From contig CANQTD010000002.1 of NCBI GenBank assembly GCA_947626685.1, positions 1-64,000 on the forward strand: 64,000 nt of DNA, written 5' to 3'. This stretch comes from an uncultured Clostridia bacterium (lineage in GTDB: Bacteria; Bacillota; Clostridia; Christensenellales; Borkfalkiaceae). Position numbers and translations under genes: made by a program. Below, one piece after another: positions 8,276 through 18,465 of the stretch. Position 1 is the first letter of the stretch; every line of letters starts with the position of its first letter. Below the pieces are notes generated by a model. It was not told the origin of the DNA, made no database searches, and saw only the letters and a list, made by a program, of their open reading frames with translations.

Positions 8276-9052
8276 ATGGAAAATACGGTTTTGTCCGCGG
8301 CGGAGGCTGTGGAATACGGAGAATTCAAGAGAGCAAAGCGGGAGGCGGAGATCGCCGCTTCCCTCAAGAAACTCATCGTCGACGCGTCGCGCAGGGAGAC
8401 GGACAGGTTCGCGCTGCGGTCCGCGTGCGAAGGGGCGCGCAAGCTCGACGTCCACGGCGTCCTCGTCTCGCCCGTCAACGTCGCGCCCGCGAAACGGCTG
8501 CTCGAAGGCAGTAAAACGTATGTCATCGGGCTGATCGGGGGGACGGGAGAGACGCTCATCCCCGTGAAAAAGTTGGAGGCGAAGAGCGCGATCAGGCAGG
8601 GAGCGAGGGAACTCCGTCTCGTGTTGTGTTATTCCGCCCTGCGCGCGGGCAACGCTTCCTATCTCAAAAAAGAGGTCAAAAAGATCCGCCGTGCGGCGAA
8701 GAAACTTCCGCTCGTCGTCTCGCTCGAGGACCATTCGCTCGGCGAGGAGGAGATCGCGCGCGGCACAAGGGCGGCGTGCGAGGGCGGCGCCGAGGCGGTC
8801 TGCGTGCGCGGCGAGGTCCAACTCGTCCTGCGCGCCCTGCGGGCGGGGAACGGCAAGGTGCGCGTGGACGCCGCCGACGTCGAAAACGCGGAACAGTACC
8901 GCAGCCTCGTGAGGGCGGGCGCTTCCCTCTCCCAGACCAAGCTCCCCGAGCGCATCGCAAAGGAGATGTACGACGCGGCGAGCGAGGAGGCGGGGAAGGT
9001 CTCCGCCGTCCGCATTTCGAACGAACTGCTCACCGAAAAGGACCCCGTGTGA
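8276..9052 (+). CDS. DeoC-like TIM-barrel protein lacking catalytic lysines
   Basis: A 258-residue protein that follows deoxyribose-phosphate aldolase over its length: HGVLVSPVNVAPAKRLL corresponds to the VCVNPxxV strand, VIGLIGG to VIGFPLG, EAKSAIRQGARELRLVL to the EAxxAIxxGAxEIDMVI strand, and GGAEAVCVRGE to GADFVKTSTG. At the Schiff-base lysine position the sequence has no lysine, the proton-relay Asp of EIDMVI is replaced, and the second lysine strand reads VRVDAADV. It is therefore probably not an active aldolase and may bind a ligand or have another role (inference). No Shine-Dalgarno is evident before ATG 8276. It is followed by a strong terminator and is probably monocistronic. Confidence 0.65.
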   Translation: MENTVLSAAEAVEYGEFKRAKREAEIAASLKKLIVDASRRETDRFALRSACEGARKLDVHGVLVSPVNVAPAKRLLEGSKTYVIGLIGGTGETLIPVKKLEAKSAIRQGARELRLVLCYSALRAGNASYLKKEVKKIRRAAKKLPLVVSLEDHSLGEEEIARGTRAACEGGAEAVCVRGEVQLVLRALRAGNGKVRVDAADVENAEQYRSLVRAGASLSQTKLPERIAKEMYDAASEEAGKVSAVRISNELLTEKDPV

Positions 9053-9062
9053 CGGGGAAAGA

Positions 9063-9102
9063 GGCGCGCACGGCGGGATCCCGCCTGCGCGCCGTTTTTT
9101 TT
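9063..9102 (+). terminator. intrinsic terminator after DeoC-like gene
   Basis: GGCGCGC pairs with GCGCGCC, and CGGCGGG with CCCGCC in the inner part, followed by eight T residues. Confidence 0.9.
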
Positions 9103-9184
9103 CGCAGCGGGAGAGAAATCGGCAAATTTTTTCCAAAATTGGGTGAGCGTCGCATGAAAATCTCGAAAAGCGTCCGAAATCCCT

Positions 9185-9213
9185 TTGACTTTACGGGTAA
9201 AATATAGTAAAAT
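9185..9213 (+). promoter_or_regulatory. promoter of secA
   Basis: TTGACT, 17-nt spacer, TAAAAT. The expected start lies near 9220, giving a leader of about 45 nt before secA. Confidence 0.8.
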
Positions 9214-9264
9214 AACCAAGTGAATATTCCGCGTGCGAAGCGCGCGAAGAATGGAGTAGAACGC

Positions 9265-12200
9265 ATGGGACTGATTTCTTATTTGAAAAACACCGACGGC
9301 AGAAGAAGCCTCAAAAAGCTCGACAAGCAGGCAAGAGCCGTCGAGGCGCTCGAGCCGAAGTATGCGGCGATGTCCGATGAAGAGCTCAGGCATCAGACGG
9401 CCGTCTTAAAAGAGCGTCTCGCAAAGGGAGAAACGCTGGAGGATATCCTCTGCGACGCATTCGCCGCCCTGCGCGAGGCAAGCTGGCGCGTGCTCGGCAT
9501 GAAGCATTTCCACGTCCAGATCGTCGGCGGCATATGCCTCTTTCAGGGGCGCATCGCCGAGATGAAAACGGGCGAAGGGAAAACGCTCGTCGCGACGCTT
9601 CCCGCCTACCTCGAAGCGTTGAGCGGCAGGGGCGTGCACATCGTCACCGTCAACGACTATCTCGCCAAGCGCGACGCCGCATGGATGGGCAGAGTGCATA
9701 AATTCATGGGGCTTACGGTGGGCGTCGTCGTCCCGGGCATGGAGGAGGCGGACAAGCGCGCCGCATATCAGGCGGATATCACCTACGGGACGAACAACGA
9801 GTTCGGCTTCGACTACCTCCGCGACAATCTCGCCTATTCGATGAAAGACATGGTCCAGCGCGATCTCAACTTCGCCATCGTCGACGAGGTCGACTCCATT
9901 CTCATCGACGAGGCGAGGACCCCGCTCATCATCTCGCACAGGGCCGAGCAGTCGTCCGACCTCTACCAGCGCGCGAATACGTTCGTGCTCTCCCTCAAGG
10001 GCGGCTACGACGACGAGCTCGACAAGGCGTACGAGGAGTATCTGCGCGGGATGGCCACTTCGGACGAAGAGCTCGAGGAGCTCGAAAAAGCCGAGAAGAA
10101 GGGGCGTAAGAAGCAGCAGAGCAAAGACAACAAGCTCGACAAGTCGGAGGCGCTCGGGTGGGACTATCTCATCGAACGCAAGGAGCGCGACGTGCACCTT
10201 CTCGCACACGGCGCGGAAAAGGCGGAGCGGTTCTTCGGCATCACCGATTGGGACGGCGTCGAAGAGGCGAAGATCAACCACCATATCCAGCAGGCCCTCA
10301 AAGCGCACCACCTCTTCAACAAGGGCGAGCAATACATCATCGCAAAGGAAAAGGGGAGCGACGGCAACGAGCGCGACGGCATCATCATCGTCGACGAATT
10401 TACGGGCCGTCTCATGATCGGCCGCCGCTATTCCGAAGGGCTCCATCAGGCGATCGAGGCGAAGGAGGGCATCTCCGTCCGCGAAGAGAACAAGACGGTC
10501 GCGACCATCACGTTCCAGAACTATTTCCGCCTTTACAGAAAGCTCTCGGGCATGACGGGTACCGCCAAGACGGAAGAGGGCGAATTCAGAACGATCTATT
10601 CCCTCGACGTCATCGAGATCCCGACCAACCGCCCCGTGCGCAGAGACGATCTGCACGACCGCGTGTTCTCCACCGCGACGGGCAAGAAAAAGGCGATCGT
10701 CCGCGAGATCGTGGAACGCCACGAGAAGGGGCAGCCCGTGCTCGTGGGTACCGTCTCCGTCGAGAAGTCGGAGGAGATCTCCCGCCTTCTCCGCATGAAC
10801 GGGATCAAGCACAATATCCTCAACGCAAAGAACCATGAGCGCGAGGCGGAGATCGTCGCGCAGGCGGGGCGTTACGGCGCGGTCACGATCGCGACGAACA
10901 TGGCGGGCCGCGGCACCGATATCCTGCTCGGCGGCAACCCCGAATACCTTGCTAAGAAGCGTCTCCGCGAGGAGGGCGTGGACAACAACGTCATCGAACT
11001 CGCGACGAGCTACGCGGAGATCGACGAGGAGACCATGCGCGTCCGCGAACGGTACAACGCGCTCTTCGCGCAGTACAAGGCGCAGACGGACGAGGAAAAA
11101 CAGAAGGTCATCGCGGCGGGCGGTCTGTGCATCATCGGTACGGAACGCCATGAATCCCGCCGTATCGACAACCAGCTCCGCGGCCGTTCGGGCCGTCAGG
11201 GCGACGTCGGCGCGTCCGTATTCTTCCTCTCCCTCGAGGATGACCTCATGAAGAGGTTCGGCGGGGAGCGCATGCAGCGCATCTACGAGCGCAGCAAGAT
11301 GCAGGAAGAGGAGAGCCTCGAGAGCAAGATGCTCACCCGTCTCATCGAATATGCGCAGAAGCAGATCGAGGGCCGCAATTTCAGCATCCGCAAGAACGTC
11401 CTCCAATACGACGACGTCATGAACAAACAGCGCATGCTCATCTATGCGGAGCGCATGAAAGTGCTCAAAGGGGAGGACGTCCACGGCCAGATCCTCAAAT
11501 ACATTCCCGACTTTGTGGAAGATCTGATCCGACACACCGTCATGAGCGACGACATCCCCGCAAAGTGGAACGAGGACGACATCAACGACGCGCTCGAAAA
11601 GGGCTTCCTGCCCGCGGGCACCCGCTTCGTCACCCGCGAAAAGCTCGAGAAGTGGGACTTCGACATTGCGATCAAAAAGATCTCCAAGCGCGTAGAGGAG
11701 GCCTATGAGGAGAAGATACGGGAGACGAACGAACTGCTCGAGAGTGCGCCGCCTTCCCTCAACCGCCCCGCGGATTTCGGGGAATACGAGCGCGTGATCC
11801 TTCTCCGCTTCGTCACCAACGAGTGGATCGACCACATCGACTCGATGGACCAGCTCCGCAAGGGCATCGGGCTGCGTTCCTACGGTCAGGTAGACCCCGT
11901 CATCGCTTACAAACAGGAGGGCTCCGCCATGTTCGGCGAGATGATCGAGCGCATCCAGCGCAACACCATCGAACACCTCCTGCGCATCCGCTTCCGCATC
12001 GTACAACAGCCGCAGCAGAGGGAACAGCCGCCCGCTGCGGCGCGCGTATTCCCGACCCCCGCGCAGACGGAGAACGCCCCGCAGTCCGCGCCCGTCCCCC
12101 GCGTATTCCCGAGCGCGCCCGCACGTCCCGCAGAGACGCCTTCCGCGCCCCTTGCGAACGGTGGGAACGTCGCTCCCGGAGCAGGCGTGCCGAAGCAGAT

Positions 12201-12342
12201 CGACCTGCGCGAACTCAGGACGAACGGCACCGAGAAATTCAACCCCGCCACGATGAAGAAGGAGAAGAAACCGGGGCCCAACGATCCCTGTCCCTGCGGC
12301 AGCGGGCTCAAATACAAGAAGTGCCACGGCAAACCGTTCTAA
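9265..12342 (+). CDS. secA: preprotein translocase ATPase SecA
   Basis: Motor ATPase that drives unfolded proteins through SecYEG. The 1025 residues include Walker A MKTGEGKT (about 100-107), the Walker B region VDEVDSILIDEAR, the preprotein crosslinking domain, the helicase motif ATNMAGRGTDI and QLRGRSGRQGD. The C-terminal SEC-C zinc motif CPCGSGLKYKKCH binds SecB or ribosomes in other species. Length exceeds the usual 850-900 because of a Lys/Glu-rich insertion near 265-300 and a Pro/Ala-rich linker before the zinc motif. GGAG precedes ATG 9265; an upstream in-frame GTG at 9220 is not favoured. prfB follows, the classical neighbour. Confidence 0.97.
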   Translation: MGLISYLKNTDGRRSLKKLDKQARAVEALEPKYAAMSDEELRHQTAVLKERLAKGETLEDILCDAFAALREASWRVLGMKHFHVQIVGGICLFQGRIAEMKTGEGKTLVATLPAYLEALSGRGVHIVTVNDYLAKRDAAWMGRVHKFMGLTVGVVVPGMEEADKRAAYQADITYGTNNEFGFDYLRDNLAYSMKDMVQRDLNFAIVDEVDSILIDEARTPLIISHRAEQSSDLYQRANTFVLSLKGGYDDELDKAYEEYLRGMATSDEELEELEKAEKKGRKKQQSKDNKLDKSEALGWDYLIERKERDVHLLAHGAEKAERFFGITDWDGVEEAKINHHIQQALKAHHLFNKGEQYIIAKEKGSDGNERDGIIIVDEFTGRLMIGRRYSEGLHQAIEAKEGISVREENKTVATITFQNYFRLYRKLSGMTGTAKTEEGEFRTIYSLDVIEIPTNRPVRRDDLHDRVFSTATGKKKAIVREIVERHEKGQPVLVGTVSVEKSEEISRLLRMNGIKHNILNAKNHEREAEIVAQAGRYGAVTIATNMAGRGTDILLGGNPEYLAKKRLREEGVDNNVIELATSYAEIDEETMRVRERYNALFAQYKAQTDEEKQKVIAAGGLCIIGTERHESRRIDNQLRGRSGRQGDVGASVFFLSLEDDLMKRFGGERMQRIYERSKMQEEESLESKMLTRLIEYAQKQIEGRNFSIRKNVLQYDDVMNKQRMLIYAERMKVLKGEDVHGQILKYIPDFVEDLIRHTVMSDDIPAKWNEDDINDALEKGFLPAGTRFVTREKLEKWDFDIAIKKISKRVEEAYEEKIRETNELLESAPPSLNRPADFGEYERVILLRFVTNEWIDHIDSMDQLRKGIGLRSYGQVDPVIAYKQEGSAMFGEMIERIQRNTIEHLLRIRFRIVQQPQQREQPPAAARVFPTPAQTENAPQSAPVPRVFPSAPARPAETPSAPLANGGNVAPGAGVPKQIDLRELRTNGTEKFNPATMKKEKKPGPNDPCPCGSGLKYKKCHGKPF

Positions 12343-12399
12343 GCGCACAGGACGGCTCTCTGCTCCCCCGCGCGACGAAAAACGACCACAGGAAACATT

Positions 12400-13497
<1,098 letters not shown>

Positions 13498-13504
13498 TAC
13501 GAAA

Positions 13505-13525
13505 TTCCCCCGCAAAGCGGGGGAA
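13505..13525. terminator. hairpin between prfB and tsaD
   Basis: TTCCCCCGC and GCGGGGGAA form a perfect 9-bp stem with a 3-nt loop. A weak T-rich run follows further on, so it may attenuate rather than fully terminate. Confidence 0.5.
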
Positions 13526-13548
13526 CATTTGCATTTCTTTTCTGTTTT

Positions 13549-14559
13549 ATGAAAGACGACCCTTTGATCCTCGGAATCGAATCCTCGTGCGACGAGACGG
13601 CTGCGGCGGTCATCCGCGGCCGCGTTCTCCTCTCGGACGAGATCATCTCTTCCGCCTCCATACAGGCGAAATACGGCGGCGTCGTTCCCGAACTCGCCTC
13701 CCGCGCGCATACGGACGCGGTGGATGAAGTCGTTGCGCGCGCCCTCGCGCGCGCGGATGTCAAAAAGAAAGAGCTCGACGCCGTCGCCGTCACCTATGGG
13801 GCGGGGCTCTTGGGCGCGCTCCTCGTGGGGCTCTCCTTTGCGAAAGGGCTCTCCTACGCGCTCGGGATCCCGCTCATCGGCGTGAGCCACATCCGCGGCC
13901 ATCTCGCGGCGGCCTATCTCGAGGACAGTTCGCTCGAACCGCCCTTTGTCACCCTGCTCGCGAGCGGAGGGCACACCGCCGTCCTCTACACCGAGTCGCT
14001 CACACGGTTCGAGGTGCTCGGCGGCACGCTCGACGACGCGGCGGGGGAGGCGTTCGACAAAGTTGCCCGCGTGCTCTCCCTTCCCTATCCCGGGGGGCCG
14101 CACGTCGAAGCCCTCGCAAGGGAGGGGACAAATTCGGTCCCCATGCCGAAGATGCTCAAAGGGCAGGGCGGGTACGATTTTTCGTACAGCGGGCTCAAAA
14201 CGTATATCATCAACTACGTCCACACGAAGGAGCAGAGGGGAGAGGCTTGGTCAAGAGCAAATCTCGCCTGTTCCTTCCAGCACGCCGCGCTCGACATTCT
14301 CGTGGAAAAGACGGTGGAGGCCGCGCGCGAAAAGGGCTGCGGGACGGTCACGGCGGGCGGCGGCGTCGTGGCGAACGGCTATCTGCGCGAAGCGTTGCAG
14401 ACGGCATGCGCGCATGCGGGGCTGCGGCTCGTTCTCCCCGCCAAGAAGCGGTGCACCGACAACGCCGCCATGATCGCCGCGGAGGGGCTCATCCGCTACC
14501 GTGCGGGCGAGTTCTCCCCGCTCACCCTGAACGCCTGCGCCAGCGTTCCCCTCAGGTGA
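13549..14559 (+). CDS. tsaD: tRNA N6-adenosine threonylcarbamoyltransferase
   Basis: Transfers threonylcarbamoyl to A37 of ANN-decoding tRNAs, together with TsaB and TsaE. It shows LGIESSCDETAAAVI at the N-terminus, the metal-binding HIRGH pair (H114 and H118), LASGGHTA and the late TDNAAMIAAEG. Length 336 is normal. No Shine-Dalgarno is seen before ATG 13549; the frame has no better start. tsaB and tsaE are not in the window. Confidence 0.95.
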   Translation: MKDDPLILGIESSCDETAAAVIRGRVLLSDEIISSASIQAKYGGVVPELASRAHTDAVDEVVARALARADVKKKELDAVAVTYGAGLLGALLVGLSFAKGLSYALGIPLIGVSHIRGHLAAAYLEDSSLEPPFVTLLASGGHTAVLYTESLTRFEVLGGTLDDAAGEAFDKVARVLSLPYPGGPHVEALAREGTNSVPMPKMLKGQGGYDFSYSGLKTYIINYVHTKEQRGEAWSRANLACSFQHAALDILVEKTVEAAREKGCGTVTAGGGVVANGYLREALQTACAHAGLRLVLPAKKRCTDNAAMIAAEGLIRYRAGEFSPLTLNACASVPLR

Positions 14560-14592
14560 CCGCCGTCTTAAAAAGAAGAAAAATCACAAGAT

Positions 14593-14627
14593 CCGTCCGT
14601 TTGCAAAAAAGCAGCGGACGTATTTTT
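14593..14627 (+). terminator. probable terminator after tsaD
   Basis: GTCCG pairs with CGGAC and TGC with GCA around an A-rich loop, followed by TATTTTTG runs. Imperfect stem, so moderate confidence. Confidence 0.5.
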
Positions 14628-14681
14628 GCGTATTTTTGCGCTTTTTTGTCATAAATTGCAAATTTTTCTTTTCCAAGCCCC

Positions 14682-14710
14682 TTGAAATCCCAAGCCAAAT
14701 GTGCTATAAT
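14682..14710 (+). promoter_or_regulatory. promoter of the GH3 gene
   Basis: TTGAAA, 17-nt spacer, TATAAT. It leaves a leader of about 65 nt with AAGGAGA before ATG 14782. Confidence 0.85.
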
Positions 14711-14781
14711 CCTGTTTAGAGCTTCATAGGGATGAGGCCTTCCTTTTCTGCGAAAAGAATCTGATAAGGAGACGAAAATAA

Positions 14782-17178
14782 ATGGACAAGAAAGCAGTTA
14801 TTGCAAAGATGTCGCTCCGTGAGAAAGCATACTTTCTGACAGGCGGCGCATCCTTCAAAACGCGCCGGTACCCGGAATACGGGATCCGCGAAATGTACCT
14901 TTCCGACGGCCCCCACGGCCTCCGCAAACAGGCTGACGCGGCGGATCATCTCGGATTGCACAAGAGCATTCCCGCGACCTGTTTCCCCACGGCGTCCATC
15001 ATGGCGTGCAGCTGGGATGAGGAACTCGGCGAACTCGTCGGCAAGGCTCTTGCGGAAGAAGCTGCGTCGATGGAAGTCGACATGGTGCTCGGCCCCGGGC
15101 TGAACATCAAGCGCAGCCCGCTCTGCGGACGCGACTTCGAGTATTTCTCCGAAGATCCGTACCTCGCGGGCAAGATGGCGGCGGCGTATGTCCGCGGCAT
15201 CCAGTCCGAGAACGTGAACGCCTGCATCAAGCACTTCGCCGTCAACAACCGCGAATACCGCAGAATGACGTCCGATTCCGTCGTGGACGAGAGAACGCTC
15301 CGCGAGATCTACCTTACGGGATTCGAGATCGCGCTCAAAGAGGGAAAGACGAATACCGTCATGACCTCCTACAATAAACTCAACGGCACCTTCACCAACG
15401 AGAACGAACACCTCATGAAAGACATTCTCCGCGGCGAATGGGGGTTCGAAGGCGTCGTCGTGACCGACTGGGCGGGCAGCAACAGCCGCGTCGAAGGGCT
15501 CAAATGCGGAAACGAGCTCGAAATGCCCATCTGCACCTACGGCGCAGACGATCTCATCGCCGCCGTGGAAGCGGGCGAGATCCCCGAGTCCCTCCTCGAC
15601 GAGAGCGTGGAGAACATCCTCGGGCTCATGGAATTCAGCGACAACAAGGAGATCAAGCCTTTCGACGTCGACGCGCACCACGAGCTCGCACGCAAGTGCG
15701 CGCAAAAGGCGCTCGTCCTCCTCGAAAACGACGGAACGCTCCCGCTCTCGAAGGACGCGAAGATCGCGCTCATCGGCGATTTCGCATTCCGTCCCCGCTA
15801 TCAGGGCGCGGGTTCTTCCATCGTCAATCCGACCAAACTTACGACCGCGCAGGAAGCTCTCAAAGCTGCCGGCGCGAACGTCGCCTTCGAGGAAGTCGGG
15901 TTCGACCGCTTCGGCAAAAACAAGAAGAAGCTGTTCATGCGCGCGGTTGAGGCTGCGCTCCAAAGCGACGTCGTCCTCTACTTCGCGGGTCTCGACGAAT
16001 TCTCCGAGGCGGAGGGTCTCGACCGCGAACATATCGGCATTCCCCAAAACCAAAAAGATCTCTTCCGCGCGCTCGTCGCGACGGGGAAGAAGGTCGTCGT
16101 CGTGCTTTCCTGCGGTTCTGTCGTGGAAATGGGCTGGACGGAAGGCGCGGCTGCGGTCCTCTACGCAGGCCTTTCGGGGCAGGCGGGCGCGCTTGCGGTC
16201 ACCGACGTGCTGTTCGGCGACGTCAACCCGTCTGGCAAACTTGCGGAGAGCTGGCCCGAAACATATAAGGATGTCTCCACGTCCGACCCGAAACTCTTCC
16301 CCGGCGGAAAGGATACCGTGGAATACCGCGAGGGTCTGTTCGTCGGCTACCGCTATTTTGCGACGGCGGGCGTGAAAGCGCGCTATCCGTTCGGCTACGG
16401 CCTCAGCTACACCCAGTTCGCATACTCCGATATCCGCGCGACGGCAGAGGGCGTTTCCTTTACGGTGACGAACACGGGCAAGACCGCGGGAGAAGAGATC
16501 GCGCAGGTGTATGTGACGAAGAAGAACAGCAAGATCGTCCGTCCCGCGATCGAACTCAAAGGGTTCGCGCGCGTTCACCTCGAAGCGGGAGAGAGCAAGG
16601 AAGTCAGCGTTTCCTTCAACGACCGCACCTTCGCGTTCTTCGACGTCGCGTCCAACGGTTGGCAGGTGGAGGACGGCGAATACGAGATCAAGGTCGGCGC
16701 AAGCTCTGAGGACATCCGCCTCGCCGCGAGCGTGTCGGTCGCGGGCATGGTACCCGCCGATGAGCTCGAAAAATATCCTTCTTACGCAAAGGGCGACGTG
16801 AAAAACGTCACCGACGAGGAGTTCTATTCCCTGCTCGGCTATGTCCCCGAAAAGGAGACCGTGGGCGCGAAACGCCTTCCCGTGCACGAGAACACGACCG
16901 TCGGCGACCTGCAATATGCGCCCGGTTGGGTGGGCAGGCTCTTCTCGTGGCTCGTCCGCACGGGCATCGGCATGTTCCGCACGTTCGGCAACCGCGAAAT
17001 GGTCAACACGCTCATCATGGGCGTCCTGCACCAGCCCATGCGCGGCATCGCGAAGTTCGGCGGCTTCTCCCGCAATCAGATGGAGGGCATGATCACGGTG
17101 TTCAACGGCAAGGTGTTCAAGGGGATCGGAATGTTCCTCAAAAACGATAAAAAAGGAAAGGAGGAGGAAAAAGCATGA
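14782..17178 (+). CDS. glycoside hydrolase family 3, beta-glucosidase-like
   Basis: A 798-residue cytoplasmic (no signal peptide) retaining glycosidase of classical domain order: TIM-like barrel (1-about 270), alpha/beta sandwich (about 290-520) and fibronectin III-like domain (about 545-625). The nucleophile is Asp229 in GVVVTDWAG; IKHF (149-152) and SDGPHGLR are substrate-site motifs. A ~100-residue C-terminal tail with weakly hydrophobic helices (GRLFSWLVRTGIGMFR) extends beyond the FnIII domain and could contact the membrane (inference). Substrate could be a beta-glucoside or beta-xyloside. Its stop overlaps the next start (ATGA), implying translational coupling with the membrane protein. 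Confidence 0.9.
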   Translation: MDKKAVIAKMSLREKAYFLTGGASFKTRRYPEYGIREMYLSDGPHGLRKQADAADHLGLHKSIPATCFPTASIMACSWDEELGELVGKALAEEAASMEVDMVLGPGLNIKRSPLCGRDFEYFSEDPYLAGKMAAAYVRGIQSENVNACIKHFAVNNREYRRMTSDSVVDERTLREIYLTGFEIALKEGKTNTVMTSYNKLNGTFTNENEHLMKDILRGEWGFEGVVVTDWAGSNSRVEGLKCGNELEMPICTYGADDLIAAVEAGEIPESLLDESVENILGLMEFSDNKEIKPFDVDAHHELARKCAQKALVLLENDGTLPLSKDAKIALIGDFAFRPRYQGAGSSIVNPTKLTTAQEALKAAGANVAFEEVGFDRFGKNKKKLFMRAVEAALQSDVVLYFAGLDEFSEAEGLDREHIGIPQNQKDLFRALVATGKKVVVVLSCGSVVEMGWTEGAAAVLYAGLSGQAGALAVTDVLFGDVNPSGKLAESWPETYKDVSTSDPKLFPGGKDTVEYREGLFVGYRYFATAGVKARYPFGYGLSYTQFAYSDIRATAEGVSFTVTNTGKTAGEEIAQVYVTKKNSKIVRPAIELKGFARVHLEAGESKEVSVSFNDRTFAFFDVASNGWQVEDGEYEIKVGASSEDIRLAASVSVAGMVPADELEKYPSYAKGDVKNVTDEEFYSLLGYVPEKETVGAKRLPVHENTTVGDLQYAPGWVGRLFSWLVRTGIGMFRTFGNREMVNTLIMGVLHQPMRGIAKFGGFSRNQMEGMITVFNGKVFKGIGMFLKNDKKGKEEEKA

Positions 17179-18356
17179 ATAAATACACCGAACAAGACTT
17201 TCAGAACCAACTGAAACCCTATTCGAAAAACGGTTTTGTCGCCTTTTTCCAAAAGATCTGGCGCGGTTGGCTCTCGACATGGTACGGGTTCTCCGATAAG
17301 CACCCCGGCCTTGCGAACCTCATCTACATGGTATTCTTCTTTATCGTGTTCTCGCAGGGCGTCACGATCTGGCAGTACATCGTCATGACCTTCCTGCCGT
17401 ACGCCTTCCAGAGCCTGTGGACGCAGCCCTTCGTTTGGCCTGCGCTCGCGCTCCCGTGGAAAGACGGTGCGGGCAACACGCTCTTCTATGCGATCTTCAA
17501 CGAGCCTGTTAAGTTCTTGAACGCGGAAGGAACAGTCCTTCTCGCGAACACAGCCCAGCAAGTTACCGAGTTCATGGCGGACGCAAGCAATAAATTGCAA
17601 GTCGCGGGTCTCGGCAACTTCATCGCGTTCGAGATCGCCGTATTCACGGCACAGTGCATCAACTTCCCGCTCCAGCGCAACATTACCTACCGCTCCCACG
17701 GCAATCCGTGGTATCAGGCAATGTGGTACTTCATCGGCTGGGTGCTCGTCTCCATCTTCACGAATGCCGTCTGGGGGATCATCAACCCGCTTCTCATGAC
17801 GTGGAATTGGTGGGAGTGGGTGATCGGACTCGTCAAGACCTTTATCACGGGCGGCGTCTCGATGGTGATCTTCTTCTTCATCTTCATGGTCATCTTCCCC
17901 GACAACAACAAAGCGGCGGCGAAGGCAAAGGCGAAGTACGAGCGTCTGCTTGCGGCAAACGCTCCCGAGAAAAAACTCGCGAAGGCCGAAAAGGCGTACA
18001 AGTTCGCGCAGGACCGCGCCGACCGCTCGAATGCGGAGAAAGATTACACGCAGGCGTCTACCCAGACGAACGGCAAGGTGCTCAAATACTTCGCGTCCGT
18101 CAAGAAGCTCCCGCAGGTCGAGAGCGCGACGCAGAACGCCAAAGCTGCCCTCGACGCGGCTATGGCTTCGGGCATGGGTACCTCCGGCATCGCCAAGAAG
18201 GTCCACGCATACGCAATGGCGCAGAAAGAGGAAGAGCTTTTGAAGGCGCATATCGCAGAGAATTACGACGCAGTGTGCGAGGCGATCGCGTTGAAAGAGG
18301 AAAAGACCGCCGTGTATCATTCGGTCATGGACCGTCTCGGACTGCAAGTCAAATAA
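17175..18356 (+). CDS. multi-pass membrane protein with Ala/Lys-rich cytoplasmic tail
   Basis: A 393-residue protein, not firmly recognised. Membrane segments lie near 46-66, 70-95, 150-170, 180-205 and 210-240; one of them ends in NFPLQRNITYRSHGNP, which faintly recalls GtrA-type lipid-sugar flippase proteins. The last 150 residues form a charged Ala/Lys/Glu helical tail, probably coiled coil. ATG 17175 overlaps the GH3 stop as ATGA, with GGAGGAGG upstream, so the two are made together. A role in transport or membrane attachment of the glycosidase is possible but not shown. Confidence 0.7.
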   Translation: MNKYTEQDFQNQLKPYSKNGFVAFFQKIWRGWLSTWYGFSDKHPGLANLIYMVFFFIVFSQGVTIWQYIVMTFLPYAFQSLWTQPFVWPALALPWKDGAGNTLFYAIFNEPVKFLNAEGTVLLANTAQQVTEFMADASNKLQVAGLGNFIAFEIAVFTAQCINFPLQRNITYRSHGNPWYQAMWYFIGWVLVSIFTNAVWGIINPLLMTWNWWEWVIGLVKTFITGGVSMVIFFFIFMVIFPDNNKAAAKAKAKYERLLAANAPEKKLAKAEKAYKFAQDRADRSNAEKDYTQASTQTNGKVLKYFASVKKLPQVESATQNAKAALDAAMASGMGTSGIAKKVHAYAMAQKEEELLKAHIAENYDAVCEAIALKEEKTAVYHSVMDRLGLQVK

Positions 18357-18366
18357 ACTGCATGCA

Positions 18367-18430
18367 ACGGAATGGAACAGGGGACTTTTCGGTCGCCTGT
18401 TTCGTTCCGTTATACGGTCCTTCCGGACCG
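18367..18430 (+). promoter_or_regulatory. two stem-loops in the leader of the GT2-glf operon
   Basis: A long imperfect hairpin (ACGGAA...GAACAGG against CCTGTTT...TTCCGT, 18367-18410) is followed by a perfect small one (CGGTCC/GGACCG, 18415-18430). Neither has a T-tract. They lie between the membrane-protein gene and the GT2 gene and could process or attenuate the transcript. Confidence 0.5.
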
Positions 18431-18465
18431 CATCTCAGATCAGCGACCTCGGGGGGGGACGAAAG

